A DNA stretch of 64,000 bases from Caballeronia sp. GAFFF1 (GTDB taxonomy: Bacteria > Pseudomonadota > Gammaproteobacteria > Burkholderiales > Burkholderiaceae): assembly GCF_023630705.1 (NCBI RefSeq), contig NZ_JALQEM010000041.1:186001-250000 (forward strand), given 5' to 3'. The stretch's first letter is position 1. Each line of letters begins with the position of its first letter. The position numbers and the translations under genes are program-made. The notes under the pieces were generated by a model. It was not told where the DNA came from, did no database searches, and saw only the letters and a program-made list of their open reading frames with translations. Positions 9,320-18,193 of the stretch are shown piece by piece.

Positions 9320-10041
9320 TCGGCATCGTGATTCCCGCGCATAACGAAGAGGCGTTTCTCGCCGATTGTCTGCGCGCGGCGCGGCTCGCCGCGACGCATC
9401 CCGGGCTTCACGGCGAGCCAGTAGAGATCGTCGTCGTGCTGGACAGTTGCAGCGACGATTCCGCGAGCGTCGTCGAGTGTTTCGACGTCCATGCGCTGAC
9501 GCTGGATGCGCGCAACGTCGGCAAGGGACGCGCGGCGGGCGCGTCGTTCATGCTGGAGCGCGGCGCGCGCTGGCTCGCCTTCACCGATGCCGACAGTCGC
9601 GTCGCGCCCGACTGGATCGTCGTGCAACTCGCGCTGAAGGCGGATGCGGTGTGCGGCTGCGTGACCGTGGACGACTGGGGCGAACATACGCCGGCGACGC
9701 GCGAGGCGTTCCATCGCGGGTACACGCATGCGGACCGGCATCGGCACATACACGGCGCGAACCTCGGCGTGTCGGCGGACGCTTATCGGCTGGCGGGCGG
9801 ATTTCCGCCGCTTGCATGCAGCGAGGATGTCGCCTTCACCGAACAGCTTGCGGGGATCGGCGCGCGTATTGCATGGAGCGCGGCGCCGTGCGTGGTGACG
9901 AGTGCGCGCGTCGCATCGAAAGCGCGCGGCGGCTTCGGCGATACGCTCGCCGCGCTCGCGGAGCGCGAAGCAAGGGAGGCGCTGGCGGAGTGCGCCGCTA
10001 TCAGCAACGCGCTTGCCGATACAGAAGGGCCGCAGGCGTGA
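9316..10041 (+). CDS. family 2 glycosyltransferase
   Basis: GT-A fold transferase of 241 residues. The N-terminus IGIVIPAHNEEAFL is the nucleotide-sugar site; AFTDADSR carries the DxD metal motif (about residue 90); SEDVAFTEQLA supplies the conserved acidic acceptor-side motif. There is no transmembrane segment, so it should be cytoplasmic. ATG 9316 overlaps the methyltransferase stop by 4 bases, indicating coupled translation. Donor and acceptor unknown. Confidence 0.86.
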   Translation: MIGIVIPAHNEEAFLADCLRAARLAATHPGLHGEPVEIVVVLDSCSDDSASVVECFDVHALTLDARNVGKGRAAGASFMLERGARWLAFTDADSRVAPDWIVVQLALKADAVCGCVTVDDWGEHTPATREAFHRGYTHADRHRHIHGANLGVSADAYRLAGGFPPLACSEDVAFTEQLAGIGARIAWSAAPCVVTSARVASKARGGFGDTLAALAEREAREALAECAAISNALADTEGPQA

Positions 10042-10126
10042 CGAGCCCGAATTTTGGAGCAGGTCATCGCGCTTGTCTTCGCCTGTGACCGTTAGCGTTT
10101 AATGAGCGTCTGTAGCGGGTACAAGT

Positions 10127-10162
10127 AAAAGGGCGGCGCGGAACTACCCGCGCGCGCCCTTT
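10127..10162. terminator. GC-rich hairpin between convergent operons
   Basis: AAAAGGGCGGCGCGG and CCGCGCGCGCCCTTT pair as a long stem with one bulge and a six-base loop. The A-rich left edge and TTT right edge give it terminator shape in both directions. It separates the glycosyltransferase end from the end of the molybdenum hydroxylase operon. Confidence 0.7.
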
Positions 10163-10190
10163 CGTTGCACTCTCTATGTCTGGCCGTCTT

Positions 10191-12455
10191 TCACGCAAAC
10201 AGCGTGTCGAGCGTGATCGGCAGATTCCGCACGCGCTTGCCCGTCGCGTGCCAGATCGCGTTGGCGACAGCCGCCGCCACGCCCACCACGCCGATCTCAC
10301 CCACGCCCTTCGCGCCCAGCGGATTCACGACGTCGTCGTGCTCGTCGACGAAGATCACGTCGATGTCGTGTATGTCCGCGTTCACCGGAACGTGATACTC
10401 CGACAGGTTGTGATTCATCTGCCGGCCGAGTTCGTGATCGAATTGCCCGTGCTCGTGCAGCGCCATGCTGATGCCCCAGACCACGCCGCCGGACACCTGA
10501 CTCGCCGCCGTCTTCGGATTCACGATGCGGCCCGCCGCCACCGCGTTGACCACGCGCGTCACGCGCACGGTGCCGAGCGCGGCATCGACGCGCGCTTCGA
10601 CGAACACCGCCGAATGCGTGCCGATCGAGTACGACTGCTGCTTGTCGTGCGGTGTCACGGTCACCTGCGCATTCAGCGAATCCAGCCCCGCTCGCGTCAG
10701 CAGTTCCCGCAGCGATAGGCGTTGTTCGATGCCCTCGCCGCACACGACGTATTCGTCATCGAGCCGCACCGTGTCCGGCTGCGCGCGTGCGAACGCATCG
10801 CCGCCGTGTTCTTTTGCGATCGACGCGAGCTTGCCGCGCAGGCGCGTGCACGCCGCATGGACCGCGCTGCCAACCGACGACACCGTCCACGATCCGCCTT
10901 CGAGCGGCGCCTTCGGCAGACGGCTGTCGCCCAGACGGAAATCGACGTGTTCGAGCGGCACGCCGAGCGCATCGGCGGCGAGTTGCGTCATCACCGTATA
11001 GGTGCCCGTGCCGATATCCGCCGTGGCGCTCGCCACGACGACACGCCCGTCCGCGCCGATCTCCGCGAGCGCGGACGCCTCGTTCTGCATCGCGTCCCAG
11101 ATGCCGGTCGCCATGCCCCAGCCGACGAGTTCGTTCCCTTCGCGCATCGAGCGCGACGCGAGCGGACGCTTGTCCCAGCCAAAGCGTGCCGCGCCCTCTT
11201 CGAAGCACTCGCGCAGCGCCTTGCTGGAGAACGGCAGGTTCTTGTTCCCGTCGCGCTCCGCATAGTTGATGAGCCGCAGCTTCAGCGGGTCCATGCCGAG
11301 CGCCTCGGCGAGCTCGTCCATCGCCATTTCCAGCGGAAAAAGCGCCTGCGCCGCGCCGGGCGCGCGCATGTCAGCGGGCGTCGGCACGTCGAGCTTGCTC
11401 ACCTTGTAGTCCAGCCGCACGTTGTCACAGGCGTAGAGCTGTCCGGCCCAGTTGACGATGACGTCGCAGTAGTCCTCGTATTGCGAGGTCTCGGACACCG
11501 CCTCGTGGATAACCGCCTCCAGCCTGCCGTCACGATTCGCGGCCAGCGCGACGCGTTGCAGACTCATCGGCCGATGCGCGAACGTGAACATCTGCTGCCG
11601 CGTCAACACCACGCGCACGGGGCGGTTCAGATCGCGCGCGGCCATGACGGCGAGCGGCAGATGATATTGCGGACGCAAGCCCGAGCCGAAGGCGCCGCCG
11701 ACGAACGGCGAGACGACTTCGAGCATGTCGTCGTCGAAGCCGAATATCTTCGTCAGATACTGCTTGGTGTTGAGCACGCCCTGCGTCTTTTCATAGACGG
11801 TGAACTTGCCGGACGGCTCGGGAATGACCGTGCAGCCGTGCAGTTCGATCGGGTTGTGGTACTCGGCCGGCGTCGAATAGCGGCTGTCGATCTTGAACGC
11901 GGCCGCAGCCAGCGCGCCGTCCGCATCGCCGCGCGGCGGTGGCGGCGGCTCGAAGCCGCCCTTTTCGGTCGATGGCGGATAGCTGTCGGCTTCCACTTCG
12001 CGCAAATCCGTGCAGTGGCTCGTGCGCTCGTAGGTCACTTCGATCAGCGACGCCGCATGACGCGCGAGCTCATAGCTCTCCGCGACGACGAGCGCGACCG
12101 GCTGGCCGCTGTACCAGATGCGATCGTCCCAGAGCGGCCGAAACGGCATGCCGCCCGGCGCGGACTGGTCCTTCCACGCGGCGTCGTCGAGCGGCAACTC
12201 GGGCCGGTTCTCGTGCGTGAGCACCATCAGCACGCCGCGCAATTCGAGCGCGCGCCGCGATTCGATCGACACGATGCGCCCGCTCGCGATGCGGCTCGGA
12301 AGAACGAAGCCATAGCTCATGTCATCCGCGAAGAATTCGCCTGCGTATCGGGCCTCGCCCGTCACCTTCTTTCTGCCGTCGACCCGGTTAACGGGCTTGC
12401 CGCTGAAGTGCGCGCCCTGCCGCGCGATGCGTTCCAGTTCGTTCGGAGAATTCAT
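10191..12455 (-). CDS. paoC: aldehyde/xanthine-type oxidoreductase, molybdenum subunit (PaoC-like)
   Basis: Catalytic subunit of 754 residues binding the molybdenum cofactor. It starts MNSPNELERIA at ATG 12455 with GAGAGG upstream; an upstream in-frame extension to 12659 lies inside the FAD-subunit gene and is rejected. Residues ~20-130 are the a/b-hammerhead domain (GEARYAGEFFADD). The Moco domains follow, with FVGGAFGSGL and the catalytic Glu in AKGVGEIGV near the C-terminus. The enzyme oxidises aldehydes or heterocycles. Last gene of an A-B-C operon; its ATG overlaps the upstream stop. Confidence 0.9.
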   Translation of the reverse strand: MNSPNELERIARQGAHFSGKPVNRVDGRKKVTGEARYAGEFFADDMSYGFVLPSRIASGRIVSIESRRALELRGVLMVLTHENRPELPLDDAAWKDQSAPGGMPFRPLWDDRIWYSGQPVALVVAESYELARHAASLIEVTYERTSHCTDLREVEADSYPPSTEKGGFEPPPPPRGDADGALAAAAFKIDSRYSTPAEYHNPIELHGCTVIPEPSGKFTVYEKTQGVLNTKQYLTKIFGFDDDMLEVVSPFVGGAFGSGLRPQYHLPLAVMAARDLNRPVRVVLTRQQMFTFAHRPMSLQRVALAANRDGRLEAVIHEAVSETSQYEDYCDVIVNWAGQLYACDNVRLDYKVSKLDVPTPADMRAPGAAQALFPLEMAMDELAEALGMDPLKLRLINYAERDGNKNLPFSSKALRECFEEGAARFGWDKRPLASRSMREGNELVGWGMATGIWDAMQNEASALAEIGADGRVVVASATADIGTGTYTVMTQLAADALGVPLEHVDFRLGDSRLPKAPLEGGSWTVSSVGSAVHAACTRLRGKLASIAKEHGGDAFARAQPDTVRLDDEYVVCGEGIEQRLSLRELLTRAGLDSLNAQVTVTPHDKQQSYSIGTHSAVFVEARVDAALGTVRVTRVVNAVAAGRIVNPKTAASQVSGGVVWGISMALHEHGQFDHELGRQMNHNLSEYHVPVNADIHDIDVIFVDEHDDVVNPLGAKGVGEIGVVGVAAAVANAIWHATGKRVRNLPITLDTLFA

Positions 12456-13462
12456 GATGCGTCGTCCTCTCTGCTGGCGAGGCTGATACCCGATGCCTGT
12501 TCGAAAGCGCGCTCGATGGCGCGCGCGGTCAGTTCGATCTTGAATGCGTTGCCGGGACGGCCGCGCGCTTCGCGCACCATTGCGCTCGCGAAGTCGCGCA
12601 CCGTGGCGGCGTCGAGCGTCTTGCCGCGCAGCGCGGCTTCGGCGTCGCGGTTGCGCCACGGCCTATGCGCCACGCCGCCGAGCGCGCAACGCACTTCTTC
12701 GATGCGACGGCCGTCGAGCTTAAGCGCGAGCGCGACCGACACGAGCGCAAACGCATAGGACGCCCGGTCCCGCACCTTCACGTAGGCGTTATGTTGCGCG
12801 AAGCCATCGGCGGGCAAGGTGATTCCGACGATGATCTCGTCGTCGCGCAGGTTCGTGTCGATGTGCGGCGTATCGCCGGGAAGGCGGTGAAAAGCGTCGA
12901 ACGGGATGACGCGCTCGCCGTTGTCGCCCGTCACGCGCACCGACGCGTCGAGCGCGGCGAGCGCCACGCACATGTCAGACGGATGAACGGCGATGCAATG
13001 CTCGCTCGCGCCGAAAATGGCGTGGATGCGGTTGACGCCCTCCATCGCGCCGCAGCCGCTGCCCGGCTGGCGCTTGTTGCATGGCGTGGCGGTGTCGTAG
13101 AAATAATGGCAGCGCGTGCGTTGCAGCATATTGCCGCCGACGGTCGCGACATTGCGAATCTGCGCCGAAGCGCCGGCGAGAATCGCCTTCGACAGCAGCG
13201 GATAGCGCGACTCGATGCGTTCGTCGTAGGCCACGGCGCTGTTCGTGGCGAGCGCGCCGATTTCCATGCCACCGTCCGCGTTCGGCTCGATGCCGGTCAT
13301 CGGCAGCCGGCGGATATCGACGAGCCGTTCGGGGCGCGCGACGCCTTCCTTGATGAGATCGACGAGGTTCGTGCCGCCCGCGAGAAACGCCGCCGACGGC
13401 GCGTGGTGCGCTTCGAGCGCCGCGGATACGTCGTTCGCGCGCGTGTAGGAGAAGCGGTTCAT
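12452..13462 (-). CDS. paoB: aldehyde oxidoreductase FAD subunit (PaoB-like)
   Basis: FAD-binding electron-transfer subunit of 336 residues. The flavin site AFLAGGTNLVDLIKEG is near residue 30 and ATVGGNMLQRTRC near residue 115. The Cys-rich insertion (TRCHYF, TPCNKRQPGSGC) is the PaoB-type loop known to carry an extra [4Fe-4S] cluster. It starts at ATG 13462 with GAGGAGG. Both ends overlap neighbours as ATGA, a tightly coupled operon. Confidence 0.9.
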   Translation of the reverse strand: MNRFSYTRANDVSAALEAHHAPSAAFLAGGTNLVDLIKEGVARPERLVDIRRLPMTGIEPNADGGMEIGALATNSAVAYDERIESRYPLLSKAILAGASAQIRNVATVGGNMLQRTRCHYFYDTATPCNKRQPGSGCGAMEGVNRIHAIFGASEHCIAVHPSDMCVALAALDASVRVTGDNGERVIPFDAFHRLPGDTPHIDTNLRDDEIIVGITLPADGFAQHNAYVKVRDRASYAFALVSVALALKLDGRRIEEVRCALGGVAHRPWRNRDAEAALRGKTLDAATVRDFASAMVREARGRPGNAFKIELTARAIERAFEQASGISLASREDDAS

Positions 13463-14016
13463 GGGCGCGCCTCCTCGTTCTGAATGGCGGTCCCTTCGAC
13501 GCCTTGCCCGCCCGACGCCTGCAGAATAGCTTGCACAATGTTCGGATATGCGCCGCAGCGACAGAGGTTGCCGCTCATCGCCTCGCGCACCTCGGCGGCG
13601 TCGTGGGCGTGTCCTTCCGCGAGCATGCCGACGGCCGAGCAGATCTGCCCCGGCGTGCAGTAGCCGCACTGAAAGGCGTCGCAGTCGATGAACGCCTGCT
13701 GCATCGGGTGCAGCGTGTCCCCGTTCGCCAGCCCTTCGATGGTGGTGATGGCCGCGCCGTCGTACGAAACGGCGAGCGCGAGACACGTATTGATGCGCTG
13801 GCCATCGACGAGCGCGGTGCAGGCGCCGCATTGTCCGTGGTCGCAGCCCTTCTTCGTGCCGGTAAGCTGGCAGTGTTCGCGCAGAAGGTCGAGCAGTGTG
13901 GTCCACGGCTCGATGTCGAAAGTGCGCGCTTCGCCGTTAATCTTCAGCGTGCAGGCGACGCGCTGCGCCTGCGGCGCGTCCGCGTCCAACGCGGTCGCGG
14001 TCGATGAGGTGTTCAT
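13459..14016 (-). CDS. paoA: aldehyde oxidoreductase [2Fe-2S] subunit (PaoA-like)
   Basis: Iron-sulfur subunit of 185 residues with two [2Fe-2S] clusters. The plant-type ligands are CDHGQCGAC and the single Cys in INTCLALA; the second set is CGYCTPGQICSA and CRCGAYPNI. E. coli PaoA carries a Tat signal. Here the N-terminus (MNTSSTATALDADAP) has no twin Arg and no hydrophobic segment, so this complex is probably cytoplasmic. First gene of the operon. The 199 bases to the divergent dehydrogenase gene presumably hold both promoters. Confidence 0.9.
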   Translation of the reverse strand: MNTSSTATALDADAPQAQRVACTLKINGEARTFDIEPWTTLLDLLREHCQLTGTKKGCDHGQCGACTALVDGQRINTCLALAVSYDGAAITTIEGLANGDTLHPMQQAFIDCDAFQCGYCTPGQICSAVGMLAEGHAHDAAEVREAMSGNLCRCGAYPNIVQAILQASGGQGVEGTAIQNEEARP

Positions 14017-14215
14017 GGGATCTCCTTGCGGGAATCCCGGTGCGCAGCACGCGCCGTGCCTTGTGGCGGTTGCGGCGACAAGAAGTCGGAGGGGAACGCC
14101 GAACGACCGGATTCAGAATGTAAGAACCGCGAGAACCCGAGTACGATCAGGCAAGCGCCGCAGAAAGCCCGCGCCCCGCCAACGAAAAAAACGCCCAGAC
14201 AGGAGCCAAAGCGAC

Positions 14216-15283
14216 ATGTCAAAGAGTCAATACCGCATAGCCGTGATTCCTGGCGATGGAATCGGCAAGGAAGTGATGCCCGAAGCCCTGCGCACGCTAG
14301 ATGCAGTAAGCCAACGCTTCTGCATTGCGCTGGAGTACCAGCACATCGAATGGGCAAGCTGCGACTACTACGCCGCCCACGGCCAGATGATGCCCGACGA
14401 CTGGAAGGCCCAACTCGAAACCGCCGACGCCATTCTGTTCGGCGCGGTCGGCTGGCCGCAAAGCGTTCCCGATCACGTCTCGCTTTGGGGGTCGCTCCTC
14501 AAGTTCCGCCGCGAGTTCGATCAATACATCAACCTGCGGCCGGCGCGTCTCTTCGACGGCGTGCCGTCGCCGCTCGCGAACCGCAAGGCCGGCGACATCG
14601 ACTTCATGATCGTGCGCGAAAACACCGAAGGCGAATACTCGTCCGTCGGCGGCGTCAGTTTCGAAGGCACCGAGCGCGAGTTCGTGTCGCAAACCTCTAT
14701 CTTCACGCGTCACGGTGCCGAGCGCGTGCTCAAGTTCGCGTTCGATCTCGCGCAGCAACGCGCGAAGAAGATCACGGTGGCGACCAAGAGCAACGGCATC
14801 TCCATCAGCATGCCGTGGTGGGACGCCCGCGCCGCCGAAATCGCCGCGCAGTATCCGGACGTCGCATGGGACAAGCAGCATATCGACATCTTGTGCGCGC
14901 GCTTCGTGCTGAACCCGGATCGCTTCGATGTCGTCGTCGCCACGAATCTCTTCGGCGACATTCTCTCGGACCTCGGCCCTGCCTGCACCGGCACGATCGG
15001 CATTGCGCCGTCCGTCAACATGAACCCTGAGCGCGCGTTTCCGTCGCTCTTCGAGCCGGTGCACGGCTCCGCGCCGGATATCGCGGGCAAAGGCATCGCC
15101 AATCCTATCGCGATGATCTGGTCCGCCGCGATGATGCTCGACTTCCTCGGCCAGCGCGCCGCGCACGACGCGATTCTGTCCGCCATCCAGGCCGTGCTCA
15201 AGGAAGGGCCGCACACGGGCGATCTCGGCGGCAAGGCCAGCACGAAGGAAGTCGGCGAAGCCATCGCGCAACGGCTCGGCTGA
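14216..15283 (+). CDS. tartrate dehydrogenase / D-malate dehydrogenase family
   Basis: NAD-dependent decarboxylating beta-hydroxyacid dehydrogenase of 355 residues, the isopropylmalate/isocitrate superfamily size for TtuC/DmlA. Visible are IAVIPGDGIGKEV, the RPARLFDGVPSP substrate loop, MIVRENTEGEYSS, the Mg-binding NLFGDILSD, and EPVHGSAPDIAGKG. AGGAG lies 10 bases before the ATG at 14216. Members convert tartrate, D-malate or 3-isopropylmalate. Tartrate/D-malate is favoured because no leu genes are near and the IRENTEGEYS-type loop fits. Confidence 0.85.
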   Translation: MSKSQYRIAVIPGDGIGKEVMPEALRTLDAVSQRFCIALEYQHIEWASCDYYAAHGQMMPDDWKAQLETADAILFGAVGWPQSVPDHVSLWGSLLKFRREFDQYINLRPARLFDGVPSPLANRKAGDIDFMIVRENTEGEYSSVGGVSFEGTEREFVSQTSIFTRHGAERVLKFAFDLAQQRAKKITVATKSNGISISMPWWDARAAEIAAQYPDVAWDKQHIDILCARFVLNPDRFDVVVATNLFGDILSDLGPACTGTIGIAPSVNMNPERAFPSLFEPVHGSAPDIAGKGIANPIAMIWSAAMMLDFLGQRAAHDAILSAIQAVLKEGPHTGDLGGKASTKEVGEAIAQRLG

Positions 15284-15330
15284 TTCGTTATCGCTTTTCG
15301 GTACGGTTTGCTAACTATTTCAAAACGCAT

Positions 15331-15371
15331 CGTAGGGAACCGTTCGTTGCTCCTCAGAACGGTTCCCTACG
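15331..15371. terminator. 15-bp perfect hairpin between convergent genes
   Basis: CGTAGGGAACCGTTC (15331-15345) and GAACGGTTCCCTACG (15357-15371) are exact reverse complements around an 11-base loop. It sits between the dehydrogenase stop and the stop of the opposite beta-helix gene. Reading leftwards, the stem is followed by atgcgttttg, a short T run. Most likely a bidirectional terminator. Confidence 0.75.
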
Positions 15372-15388
15372 TCGCTCGATCTACTAGC

Positions 15389-16798
15389 TTAGCCAACCTT
15401 GGGATTCACGACCGACACCCTCGGGCCGTTGCTGTCCCACTGACCGAGATACCAATTGCGCTTCCACACCGGGTTCGTACTGGTGATTGCGCCCGTCACG
15501 ACGGAGCCATTGAGCTTCAGACCGCCGACTGCAAACGAATCGCTCGCGCAGGTGTCGGTATGGTTCGTGATCTGGATGTCGACGTTCCTCGCGACCGATC
15601 CCGGGAACGCGCCGAGATAGACCAGAATGCCGCCGCCGGAGCAACCCCGAGTCGTCGGGCTGACGATCTTGATGCCCTGAAGCACTGCATTGTTGTCGTT
15701 CGGCTCGATGTCGAGACCATACGCCGGCGCCGTGCCGGAGATGTTTTCCCACAGCGGATTGTTGAACGTGATGCCGCTGCCGGACGTGATGGTCGCGCCT
15801 TGACGGCGGCAGCCGTTCGCGTGATGGCCGCTGATCGACACGTTGGAAGTCGGCTTGTTCGAGCCGCTCTGGCTATTGCCGATATAGATGCCGTCGCCCC
15901 AGCAGTTGATCGTCGTCGGGTTCGTGATCGTGACGCCGGTGGAGCCGTTGATCGAGATGCCCATGCCCCATTCGCCGGAACCGGCAGAATTCAGTTCCTT
16001 GCTGCCATCGAGGTACGGTGCTTCGATGTTCACGTTGCTCACGTCCCACACGCGCATCATCTGATACGTGCTGCTGTTGTGCGACAGCATCTTGATCGAG
16101 GCGCCCGGCGCGAAGCGGATATGCGTGTTCGAGCGCAGCGTGAGGCCGGTTGCGTCGATGCGGCTCTTGCCTGTGATGAGGAGAATCTGGCCGACCGAGC
16201 CGTCGATGGCAGCCTGAAGCGCCGCGCGGTCGTTGGTCGTGCCATCGCCCTTCACGCCGAACGACTTGTCTTGCAGCACGCCGGCCGTGCTGGTGTTGCT
16301 CGTGCCTTGCGAGCCGGTGCTTGCAGTAGCGCCACGGGGGTCTGCGGTGCCGAGGTTCTGCCACGGCGTCGTGCCGCTCTTGAACCAGTTGCCCGCCGTG
16401 TTGCGGCCGTAGATGGCGCCATTGAGGTACACGAGGGTCGTATAGGCGACCGGGGAGCCGGTTCCCATCGCCGTGCCGTTACGCACCGCATGGCCGCCGA
16501 CGAGCGTCCAAACGGCACCCGAGCTATCGGTGATGGATGCTGCCGGCGGAATAGCCGTTCCGTTCGACGACGCGGCCTTTGCCACTGCTGCGGTATCGCC
16601 GAGTCCGTCGGCATTTGTTTCACTACCGCCGCCGCAGGCGGCCAAGGCGGCGCTGCCTGCGCCTGCCATGACGAACGACAGGAACTTTCTACGCGTAAGA
16701 GAGGCGTGGAGATTGTTAGAGACGCTGACTAGGGAATTTTCGGTCTGTGCTTTGAGTAGACGATTAGACGACACGGGAAATAATTCATGTTTGCTCAA
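15389..16798 (-). CDS. Tat-exported right-handed beta-helix lipoprotein
   Basis: A 469-residue secreted protein. Residues ~35-60 contain a twin-Arg motif (LTRRKFLSF), a hydrophobic stretch and a lipobox LAAC followed by GGGS, so it is probably exported folded and lipid-anchored. A Gly/Ser/Thr-rich N-terminal module follows (ITDSSGAVWTLVGG, LVYLNGAIYG). From KSFGVKGDGTTNDRAAL onward it is a pectate-lyase-3/parallel beta-helix domain with short repeating strands (VTITNPTTINCWGDGIYIG). The start is uncertain: the TTG at 16798 is used but has no good ribosome site. Polysaccharide binding or lysis is inferred from the fold. Confidence 0.8.
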   Translation of the reverse strand: MSKHELFPVSSNRLLKAQTENSLVSVSNNLHASLTRRKFLSFVMAGAGSAALAACGGGSETNADGLGDTAAVAKAASSNGTAIPPAASITDSSGAVWTLVGGHAVRNGTAMGTGSPVAYTTLVYLNGAIYGRNTAGNWFKSGTTPWQNLGTADPRGATASTGSQGTSNTSTAGVLQDKSFGVKGDGTTNDRAALQAAIDGSVGQILLITGKSRIDATGLTLRSNTHIRFAPGASIKMLSHNSSTYQMMRVWDVSNVNIEAPYLDGSKELNSAGSGEWGMGISINGSTGVTITNPTTINCWGDGIYIGNSQSGSNKPTSNVSISGHHANGCRRQGATITSGSGITFNNPLWENISGTAPAYGLDIEPNDNNAVLQGIKIVSPTTRGCSGGGILVYLGAFPGSVARNVDIQITNHTDTCASDSFAVGGLKLNGSVVTGAITSTNPVWKRNWYLGQWDSNGPRVSVVNPKVG

Positions 16799-17681
16799 GG
16801 AGACCGGAGTGTACTGTCCACAAACTACCGATCGAGTTTCCGTATGTAACAGTAGGAAAGAGCAAAACTCGTTCTTTTATTCATACCGTAAGTAGAGAAA
16901 ACTATTTCATTCGTCTGCATTACGGCAAATATCAGACCGTTTTCCCGAAACAATTCCCTTCATTTAATAGGTTTATTAAGACTTGTTGTAACAGCCGGCT
17001 CACAACAAGTAGTAATTTCCGAAGAAAATACGAGCGGTCGTTCTAACCCAGCGACGGACTTCGTTCACGCCATTTCCAGTCCCTCTGCCGCGCGATGTGC
17101 GCCGCGCTTGTTTCTACCGTTTTGCAGGACGAAGTAAGCGTTCGCCACAACGTTTGTCGGCAGTCTGTCCCCTGTTAAGGCGTCGAGGCGGCGAACCACG
17201 CCTGAGCTTCGTGCGTGAGGGAGTGAGCGCGTCATCCTGCATGTGCCTCGTCTGACTTGTTTGCTGTCCTAACTACATCCATGCGATGCGGTTCCTTCTT
17301 AGCGATGCCGACCACCGTGTCATGTGAAACGACGCGTTTCCGACGCTCGGTCAGCGACACAAGTACAAGTCGATGGTTCTCATCGAGCATCGCGTAGCGC
17401 GGAGAAGTTCGATAGGCGTCTACAACGCATCGGTATGCGAAGGTTTGACGCGCAGGAAGGCACGGTTGGCTGCCAGGGAAAGGCAGAGCTTAAGCGAAGA
17501 TGATCCGAGACGTCGCTTTGGCACCAACGCGACGATAGGGTGAATGCCGCTGCGAGCGCATCGGCACCATGACAGACGTGGAGACTGCCGGCTGCGTTGT
17601 CAGCGCCGGCGGAGGTTATCGCGAGTGCGCTGTAACCGATCGACCTGCTGGACCGAGTCGATCGGGCACTGCGGATGTGCG
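16799..17681. other. gene-free, partly AT-rich gap of ~0.9 kb
   Basis: I see no convincing gene here. Roughly 16850-17040 is clearly AT-rich against the GC-rich surroundings and includes a 9-bp inverted repeat. It should hold the promoter of the beta-helix gene, which is read leftwards. Bases 17050-17680 contain only short overlapping frames on both strands with arginine-rich products typical of shadow translation. The base composition may mark an acquired segment, but no integrase, transposase or tRNA is visible. Confidence 0.6.
16981..17010. promoter_or_regulatory. 9-bp inverted repeat, operator or hairpin candidate
   Basis: ACTTGTTGT and ACAACAAGT are exact reverse complements separated by 12 bases, inside the AT-rich gap about 180 bases upstream of the beta-helix gene. 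No T tract follows, so a protein-binding site is as likely as a terminator. Confidence 0.4.
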
Positions 17682-17969
17682 CTATACGCCTTCGACAAGA
17701 ACGGCGCGATACCGCGCGCCTCGGAAACGGTGCTGCGCAACCTCTTGATATGCTGGACTGTCGTACCACGCACGCGCCGCGTCCGTCGACGGAAACTCCA
17801 CGATCACGACACCTTCGGGCGCATCGCCTTCGAGGGCTTGCTGAGGTTCATAAGCGGCTAGAACCTTGACAGGGTGACCTTGCAAGGTCTCGCCGACCTT
17901 GCTTTGATATACGTCGAGTTCCTGCTGATCTTGCGTGCTCTCTCTTGTAAAAACAATGTAAGTGGCCAT
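17682..17969 (-). CDS. DUF1330 domain protein
   Basis: A 95-residue ferredoxin-like-fold protein of the DUF1330 family, recognised by the pattern YIVFTRE, GEVVIVEFPS-like GVVIVEFPSTDAARAWYDSPAYQ and a C-terminal HRFRGARYRAVLVEG. I start it at MATYIVFTRE (17969) because the family begins there; the 19-residue upstream extension is not conserved-looking. Function unknown; members are dimeric alpha/beta proteins. It stands alone between two gaps. Confidence 0.82.
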   Translation of the reverse strand: MATYIVFTRESTQDQQELDVYQSKVGETLQGHPVKVLAAYEPQQALEGDAPEGVVIVEFPSTDAARAWYDSPAYQEVAQHRFRGARYRAVLVEGV

Positions 17970-18193
17970 GGCAATCGCTTTCGAAGTGGTGTGAAGGTGT
18001 GCACGATGATGCCATGAAACGGGCAAGCACCTCGCTGCGCAAAGCTCTGTCGAGAAAGCTCGGCATGGCTTGCCTTTACTCTTCGCACACTGCCCTTATA
18101 AAGGATATAGACGCAGTGCAGCCGATTGCGCGTGCGTTACGAAAGACACGCGCTGCGCGGCCCCCTACGAAGCCGCTCTTTCGCAATCAATGC

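Noticed and set aside
12456..12659. N-terminal extension of the molybdenum subunit
   Set aside because: It lies wholly inside the FAD-subunit gene in another frame and is Arg-rich. The ATG at 12455 with GAGAGG and an ATGA overlap is the natural start.
10722..12758. 678-codon open frame on the plus strand across the molybdenum subunit gene
   Set aside because: Antisense shadow. The minus-strand gene carries the Moco motifs and overlaps its neighbours as ATGA.
15308..16732. 474-codon plus-strand frame opposite the beta-helix gene
   Set aside because: It runs through the terminator hairpin, starts without a ribosome site and has no recognisable domain. The minus-strand product has a signal peptide and beta-helix repeats.
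17380..17769. 129-codon minus-strand frame in the gap next to DUF1330
   Set aside because: Arg/Ser-rich product with no family, overlapping the end of the DUF1330 gene in another frame. Treated as non-coding.
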